Assembly (NCBI GenBank): GCA_964452575.1
Contig: CAYVMN010000180.1
Coordinates: 1 to 9,318, forward strand
DNA length: 9,318 nucleotides
DNA from: CAYVMN01 sp964452575
GTDB taxonomy: Bacteria > Desulfobacterota > DSM-4660 > Desulfatiglandales > Desulfatiglandaceae
Reading direction: 5' to 3'
Shown: in pieces, positions 6,628 to 9,318 of the stretch
How positions within the stretch are numbered: the first letter of the stretch is position 1
Layout: each line of letters starts with the position of its first letter
Notes under the pieces: model-generated
The model's input: only the letters and a program-made list of their open reading frames with translations
The model's database searches: none
What the model was told of the DNA's origin: nothing
Position numbers and translations under genes: made by a program

Positions 6628-7023
6628 ATGAGAAAGGTTGTGTCGATCGTTGCGATTATTATGTTGGCCCTTTTTGTTGGATTGAGTTTTGGTGATTTGG
6701 CTTTTGCCAAAGAGAAGGCCAAGAAGGATCCCATCCGGTTCAAGGTGCTCGAGACATACAAGACCGATCTTCCGGGTATTGAGAAGGCCCGGTTGATCCG
6801 GTTCGAAATGGACCCTGGAGCGGAAATAAAGGGGTTCAAATGCCTTACATCCGAAATACTCTGGGTGACCAAGGGGGTCTTCACTTATAAGTACGGAGAT
6901 AAAACTGTCGAGCGAAAAAAAGGGAACAGCTGGTTCCATGACATGGGGACTGTTATTGACGTTTCCAACAAGGGCAAGGGCACTGCAATCCTACGTGGCA
7001 TTCAGTTCATAAGGGCGAAGTGA
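6628..7023 (+). CDS. Exported small cupin-fold protein lacking the metal-binding histidines
   Basis: 131 residues from the ATG at 6628, chosen because AAAGGAG stands six bases upstream and the first 27 residues form a clean signal peptide (MRK, hydrophobic stretch, cut after AFA). The mature part carries a cupin_2-like double motif: PGAEIKGF...SEILWVTKG at 63-83 and GNSW...GTVIDVSNKG at 99-116. In metal-dependent cupins the first motif has two histidines before the glutamate and the second has one after the GTP-like turn. Here those positions are F70, C72 and I110, while E76 and both glycine turns remain. The protein should keep the barrel fold but probably not the usual metal site; a binding or sensing role in the periplasm is possible. 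It stands alone with its own promoter, inside a duplicated-module region. No terminator is evident after it. Confidence 0.75.
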   Translation: MRKVVSIVAIIMLALFVGLSFGDLAFAKEKAKKDPIRFKVLETYKTDLPGIEKARLIRFEMDPGAEIKGFKCLTSEILWVTKGVFTYKYGDKTVERKKGNSWFHDMGTVIDVSNKGKGTAILRGIQFIRAK

Positions 7024-7260
7024 CAGCACGTAATTTGGCCACGCAATCGATAAGGATAATAGTCTTTAGCCTTCGGGGGCCCATGGGTGTGCTCGGATTC
7101 TCCCCCTTGCCACAGTGAGGCCCCTAGCCCGTACCTTCCTGTTTGTGTAAACGAGACAGGCGCGGGCACACATTCTCTCCCGCTAGAGAGCTTTTCTGCT
7201 TTCTCCCGTAAAAGGGAAGATGGGAGAGCCAGCGGTGATCTTTTGGACGTCGCAACAGAT

Positions 7261-7320
7261 ATGAACAAGAAAATCGGAAACGAAAATCGGTTAGAGATCC
7301 AATGCCCTATGTGTGGTTAA
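7261..7320 (+). pseudogene. N-terminal remnant of a Cys-rich KTR-like zinc protein, copy 1
   Basis: Nineteen codons from ATG at 7261 to TAA at 7318-7320, reading MNKKIGNENR then LEIQCPMCG. Full-length Cys-rich KTR family proteins (about 60-70 residues) start in much the same way, with a tryptophan, a CPxCG knuckle, and a second CPKC knuckle about 20 residues on. Only the first knuckle is present here, and no second CxxC codes appear downstream in any nearby frame; the sequence turns instead into CACTGNN heptamers. No ribosome-binding site precedes the ATG. It could be a real micro-protein, but half a zinc site would not bind zinc alone. The family call is tentative. Confidence 0.45.
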
Positions 7321-7348
7321 CACTGCGCACTGTTCACTGCAGACTCAA
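7321..7348. repeat. CACTGNN heptamers after the first KTR-like remnant
   Basis: Four 7-bp units follow directly after the stop codon: CACTGCG, CACTGTT, CACTGCA, GACTCAA. The second KTR-like remnant is followed by a related array at 8477-8504. Confidence 0.6.
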
Positions 7349-7473
7349 TTATGACCAGGGATCACTGAAAGCTTAACAGATAACAGCTTATGGGGTGACT
7401 GAGACTAACGCTTTTGGAGTCAAGCGCCTATGCCCCCATTCCTGTACCAATAGGGTCCGAAAGAAATGGGATA

Positions 7474-7489
7474 GATTTAATGTTAAATC
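7474..7489. promoter_or_regulatory. Perfect palindrome upstream of the DUF1566 gene
   Basis: GATTTAA and TTAAATC are exact reverse complements separated by TG. The site lies about 135 bp before the DUF1566 start and is directly followed by AAGATCTGACCC, a phrase I associate with intergenic remnants near REP-associated transposases. It could be an operator or part of a decayed mobile element end; neither is proven. Confidence 0.35.
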
Positions 7490-7624
7490 AAGATCTGACC
7501 CGATTTACGGGTGGAAAAAGGAGTCAACCTCTACGTTGAGCGGGGAAGATAGTATTGGTTGATCGGCCGGAATATCTGATGAGGTCTTCAAGTAAGAAAT
7601 GATAGGGTAAGAAAGGCTAAGGAA

Positions 7625-8155
7625 ATGAGAAAGTTAACCAGAATCGTAGCCCTCTTAGTGGCTTCTCTCTTGTGGGCCTGCGTCTATGCCGTTGCAGGCG
7701 ACTTCAAGGTCCCTGGTACCCGCATTGACAAATCTCATGGCGTTGACAGCGTGATCCCACGCCAGGATGACGAAGCTCAGTCCGGGTACAGGCCTAACGG
7801 GGACGGAACAGTGACAGACCAAAACACCGGTCTTATCTGGCAGCAGATCGATGACGGGGTGATGCGCACCTGGCAACAAGCTCACGATTACTGTGAGAGG
7901 CTCACTTTGGGAGTCTATTCGGACTGGCGGCTCCCAAACAGGAGCGAGCTCGTTTCGATTGTGGACTTTAGGCAGGATGACCCAGCGATTGATACAGATT
8001 ATTTCCCAAGATGCCGCTCGTCCGGTTATTGGTCAAGCAGTACCCACGCGTGCTACCCGGGCAACGCCTGGTACGTGAACTTCTACATCGGGTGGGCGCG
8101 TGAGGCCAATAAGGATCGCCAACTCTACGTCCGTTGTGTGCGCGGCGTACATTGA
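7625..8155 (+). CDS. Secreted DUF1566 (Lcl C-terminal domain) protein
   Basis: 176 residues with one DUF1566/Lcl_C domain. The domain signature is complete: NGDGTVTDQNTGLIWQQ at 58-74, W83 and YC at 89-90, SDWRLPNRSELVSIVDF at 99-115, YWSSS at 135-139, AWYVNFYIG at 148-156 and VRCVR at 169-173. Four cysteines after the signal (90, 130, 143, 171) could form two disulfides, which suits an exported protein. Residues 1-24 form a signal peptide ending AVA. C19 in LLWAC could be read as a poor lipobox, so surface anchoring as a lipoprotein is an alternative. The domain belongs to the wider set found in Legionella collagen-like adhesin and in FISUMP-type surface proteins; its function is mostly unknown, with adhesion or surface binding suspected. 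The ribosome-binding site is AAAGG about eight bases ahead. It lies between the two copies of the Imm/KTR module. Confidence 0.88.
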   Translation: MRKLTRIVALLVASLLWACVYAVAGDFKVPGTRIDKSHGVDSVIPRQDDEAQSGYRPNGDGTVTDQNTGLIWQQIDDGVMRTWQQAHDYCERLTLGVYSDWRLPNRSELVSIVDFRQDDPAIDTDYFPRCRSSGYWSSSTHACYPGNAWYVNFYIGWAREANKDRQLYVRCVRGVH

Positions 8156-8181
8156 TAATCTTGAGAAACGCCTTTGAGATC

Positions 8182-8378
8182 ACCTGAGTGCTGATATGGA
8201 CCCCACACCAATAGCACTCATACCTCTTTTTACTTTCTCCCTTCTCTCGTTGATTCGATAATCAACCGGTAGGTCCAGACTTACGTATTCCTGGTCAACT
8301 TGGTATTGGGCTGGACCTTCTTCTATCGGCTGGTATCCCTCTACTGGGTTTCCAAGGACTTTGGAAAAAGGAGAAGAT
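8182..8378. repeat. Repeat unit A, copy 2 (Imm-like pseudogene)
   Basis: Direct repeat of 6087-6284, differing by one missing base near 8222-8232 and by scattered substitutions that increase toward the 3' end. Confidence 0.8.
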
Positions 8379-8380
8379 AA
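8196..8380 (+). pseudogene. Decayed copy of the superinfection-immunity-like gene
   Basis: Begins with the same codons as the copy at 6101 (MDP, then IALIPLF). A single missing base near 8222-8232 shifts the frame, which then stops at TAA 8259-8261. Returning to the original frame, the sequence continues VDSIINR, then a TAG at 8270-8272, then VQTYVFLVNLVLGWTFFY and a basic end (GKRRR) to TAA at 8378-8380. The length is one base short of 62 codons. Two separate lesions make it non-functional. About 25 of 40 aligned residues after the shift match the intact copy, so the duplication is not recent. Confidence 0.75.
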
Positions 8381-8417
8381 CAGATTTAGTGTCGATCTCT
8401 GGGACTTCGCAACAGAT

Positions 8418-8489
8418 ATGAACAAGAAAATCGGAAACGATGATCGGCTATGGATCCAATGCCCTATGTGTGGCCACACTGCTCACTAA
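8418..8489 (+). pseudogene. N-terminal remnant of a Cys-rich KTR-like zinc protein, copy 2
   Basis: Twenty-three codons from ATG at 8418 to TAA at 8487-8489: MNKKIGNDDR, then LWIQCPMCGHTAH. The W before the CPMCG knuckle matches the usual start of Cys-rich KTR proteins better than copy 1 does. The remaining part with the second cysteine pair is absent, and the last codons and stop come from CACTNNN heptamers. Its 3' end overlaps the end of hicB on the opposite strand by four bases. Confidence 0.45.
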
Positions 8490-8504
8490 TCACTAGGCAC
8501 AGAC
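8477..8504. repeat. CACTNNN heptamers holding the stop codons of hicB and the KTR-like remnant
   Basis: Four 7-bp units: CACTGCT, CACTAAT, CACTAGG, CACAGAC. The TAA of the plus-strand KTR-like remnant (8487-8489) and the TAG of the minus-strand hicB (8488-8486) both fall in the second unit. Confidence 0.65.
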
Positions 8505-8833
8505 TCATGAGTAGCCTGTTCAAGCGTATCGATAACCCATTGGTTAAGGCTCTTACCTGCCCTCGCCGCTGCAGACGAAATCTCACCGTGAAGCTCCGGC
8601 GGAAGCCGCAGGTTAAATTTGCCGGAATGTGGCTTATTCGGCTCTATGCCCTTTTTATGGCAGTCCTCAAGATATTCATCGATTGCGGCGTGAAAGCTCT
8701 CAATCGGTTCGGAAATCGTTTGGCCGTGAAAGCCGATTATGTCGCGGGTATTTATGACCCTGCCGACAAGAATGCCGTCATCGAGGTCAGGTTCAACCCT
8801 GGCCATATATCCCTTATAGGTAACTGTATTCAT
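8486..8833 (-). CDS. hicB: HicB-family antitoxin
   Basis: 115 residues. The N-terminal half is the partial RNase H-like HicB fold: YKGYMARVEPDLDDGILVGRV, then FHGQTISEPIESFHAAIDEYL at about 35-55. The C-terminal part (72-107) is a ribbon-helix-helix DNA-binding segment: FNLRLPPELHGEISSAAARA, then KSLNQWVIDTLEQA. Normally HicB binds and neutralises the mRNA-cleaving toxin HicA and represses the operon. AGGAGATG six bases before the ATG at 8833 is a good ribosome-binding site. The start overlaps the stop of a hicA stub by ATGA. The last residues (ESVPSD) and stop are read from a heptamer array, so the native end may have been replaced. With the toxin lost, the gene is an orphan antitoxin that might act as a DNA-binding regulator or against other HicA toxins. 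Confidence 0.9.
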   Translation of the reverse strand: MNTVTYKGYMARVEPDLDDGILVGRVINTRDIIGFHGQTISEPIESFHAAIDEYLEDCHKKGIEPNKPHSGKFNLRLPPELHGEISSAAARAGKSLNQWVIDTLEQATHESVPSD

Positions 8834-8949
8834 GGCGCATCTCCTGTTCGTATCAGTAATTCCCTCACAAGCCTCACAGCGTAACGCTTAAGCTCTTTCT
8901 GCGGAGGAATTTTTCCCTTGACAGAGGGCCTTTTAATGGGCGACCCCAT
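8830..8949 (-). pseudogene. hicA: Truncated hicA toxin gene (C-terminal stub)
   Basis: Thirty-nine codons, too short to be noticed by usual gene finding, from ATG at 8949 to a TGA at 8832-8830 that shares ATGA with hicB. The end reads PPQKELKRYAVRLVRELL then IRTGDAP. This fits the C-terminus of the HicA subgroup that pairs with this type of HicB, where an HRPHP segment is followed by KE, then AV..VR.FL and a final G..P. A full HicA has about 60-85 residues with a histidine on the first beta strands. Here a TAG lies directly before the ATG and the N-terminal half with the catalytic histidine is missing. No ribosome-binding site is evident. The order hicA then hicB and the overlap are as in intact operons, so this is a remnant and not chance similarity. 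Confidence 0.6.
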
Positions 8950-9250
8950 CTACACTGCATCTACATCTACTGTTTTGAATCTATTTGACCGAATCTTGGG
9001 TACTGCACCTCAGATGGGGGTCAGTCCAGGAAGACTGGAAAATGTATCCTTCCATTTAGCAGAGGCATGTGTACCCTTCTGAATGTTGACAACTTATATG
9101 GCCTTGAGGAGGAAAGATACTTACATCATCTAACCGCCCAAAATCTTCTGAAAAAACTCAGCGGTTGGTTTTCCAATTTTAAGTATCTAAGGTTCCCCGC
9201 TCCTCAAATTGGAGGCACAAAATTTTCAATCCAGCTTGGAGCAGAAGCCG
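8950..9250. other. 301-bp stretch without a recognisable gene
   Basis: It should once have held the start of hicA and its promoter. It contains CATCTAC twice (8947-8953, 8958-8964) followed by ATCTAC, a small hairpin CAGTC/GACTG near 9021-9036, and an AACCGC/GCGGTT pair at 9132-9137 and 9161-9166. A 68-codon open frame (9067-9273, plus) has no ribosome-binding site, overlaps the receiver gene end and resembles nothing I know. Confidence 0.45.
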
Positions 9251-9318
9251 CTATTTTTCCAGTTCTTCTCTAACAGCAAGCCCGATCTTCTCCACTGTAT
9301 AGGGCTTTTTGATATACT
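9251..9318 (-). CDS. C-terminal end of a receiver-domain protein (enters from right edge)
   Basis: Only the last 21 residues and the TAG at 9253-9251 are inside the window. They read YIKKPYTVEKIGLAVREELE then K. This is the end of a CheY-like receiver: the KP(Y/F) motif carries the conserved lysine, and the following helix closes the domain. The protein ends directly after the receiver, so it is either a hybrid sensor kinase with a C-terminal receiver, common in Desulfobacterota, or a stand-alone receiver. The rest lies beyond position 9318. Confidence 0.65.
   Translation of the reverse strand, partial: YIKKPYTVEKIGLAVREELEK

Larger units (their letters stand above)
7235..7348. repeat. Repeat unit B, copy 1 (KTR-like remnant)
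   Basis: Similar to 8391-8508 in the same orientation. A core of 34 bases is identical (7250-7283 against 8407-8440), covering the start codon and the first codons. Both copies continue past the CPMCG codons into CACTNNN heptamers and a shared ACTCA. Confidence 0.85.
7024..7624. other. 601-bp stretch with only a gene remnant, between cupin and DUF1566 genes
   Basis: It contains the first KTR-like remnant with its heptamers (7261-7348), a perfect palindrome (7474-7489) and several possible stem-loops. One is GTTT/AAAC around 7141-7152; a long-range pair is GTGTGCTCG near 7087 with CGGGCACAC near 7163. A third is CCCATT near 7436 with AATGGG near 7466. No convincing promoter for the DUF1566 gene is visible, and no intact gene. 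Confidence 0.5.
8391..8508. repeat. Repeat unit B, copy 2 (KTR-like remnant)
   Basis: Direct repeat of 7235-7348. Here it follows unit A after about a dozen bases, whereas in copy 1 the two units are about 950 bp apart. Confidence 0.85.

Noticed and set aside
7087..7260. In-frame upstream extension of the first KTR-like remnant
   Set aside because: The extra residues have no family resemblance, and similarity with copy 2 begins only near 7235; copy 2 lacks the extension.
838..8504. Heptamer arrays as CRISPR repeats
   Set aside because: Units are 7 bp, tandem and without spacers; no cas genes are present.
8834..8895. GTGAGGC-like heptamers in the hicA stub (minus strand)
   Set aside because: The bases code for AVRLVREL, which suits the HicA C-terminus, so codon use explains the resemblance to the hyuA-hyuB array.
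9132..9166. AACCGC...GCGGTT as a terminator for the right-edge receiver gene
   Set aside because: The stem is six pairs with a 23-base loop and has no T-run after it on the minus strand.
9067..9273. 68-codon open frame on the plus strand near the right edge
   Set aside because: No ribosome-binding site, no recognisable motif, and it overlaps the end of the receiver gene on the other strand.

Overview
The window looks like a chromosomal accessory stretch of a Gram-negative bacterium, most likely a Desulfobacterota ('deltaproteobacterial') anaerobe or a metagenomic relative. The basis is a REC-PAS-PAS-LuxR regulator of the kind common in that group, exported cupin and DUF1566 (Lcl_C) proteins, small toxin-antitoxin genes, and intergenic degenerate 7-bp repeats. 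The taxonomic call is inference; there is no rRNA or marker gene here.

Left part (1-2970, minus strand): a hydantoinase/oxoprolinase-type operon. hyuA (N-methylhydantoinase A/acetone carboxylase beta-like, ATP-dependent) is complete. It is followed after 73 bp by the first 269 codons of hyuB, which leaves the window at the left edge. The gap is filled by seven tandem heptamers that include the hyuA stop codon.

Middle (2971-5916): a 518-bp non-coding stretch holds a near-consensus sigma70 promoter on the plus strand, a perfect inverted repeat and a 12-unit degenerate heptamer array. It leads to an intact vapBC toxin-antitoxin pair with the usual ATGA overlap. A 564-residue regulator follows (receiver, two PAS domains, coiled coils, LuxR-type HTH).

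Right part (5917-9318): a mosaic of small genes and remnants. A putative superinfection-immunity-like membrane protein (Imm_superinfect resemblance) has a strong promoter and is repeated about 2.1 kb away as a pseudogene with one frameshift and one stop. A short start-of-gene remnant resembling Cys-rich KTR proteins is also present twice. In the second copy the two elements are adjacent; in the first they are separated by a segment carrying an exported cupin whose metal-binding histidines are missing. A secreted DUF1566 protein lies between the two copies. On the minus strand is a hicB antitoxin gene whose hicA partner survives only as a 39-codon C-terminal stub. The last 21 codons of a receiver-domain protein enter from the right edge.

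The genes do not form one pathway. The notable theme is genome plasticity: one intact and one broken toxin-antitoxin module, duplicated and decaying small-gene modules, and heptamer arrays that lie exactly at gene ends. No complete new defence system can be demonstrated; the best candidates for a second look are the duplicated Imm-like/KTR-like module and the heptamer arrays at gene ends.
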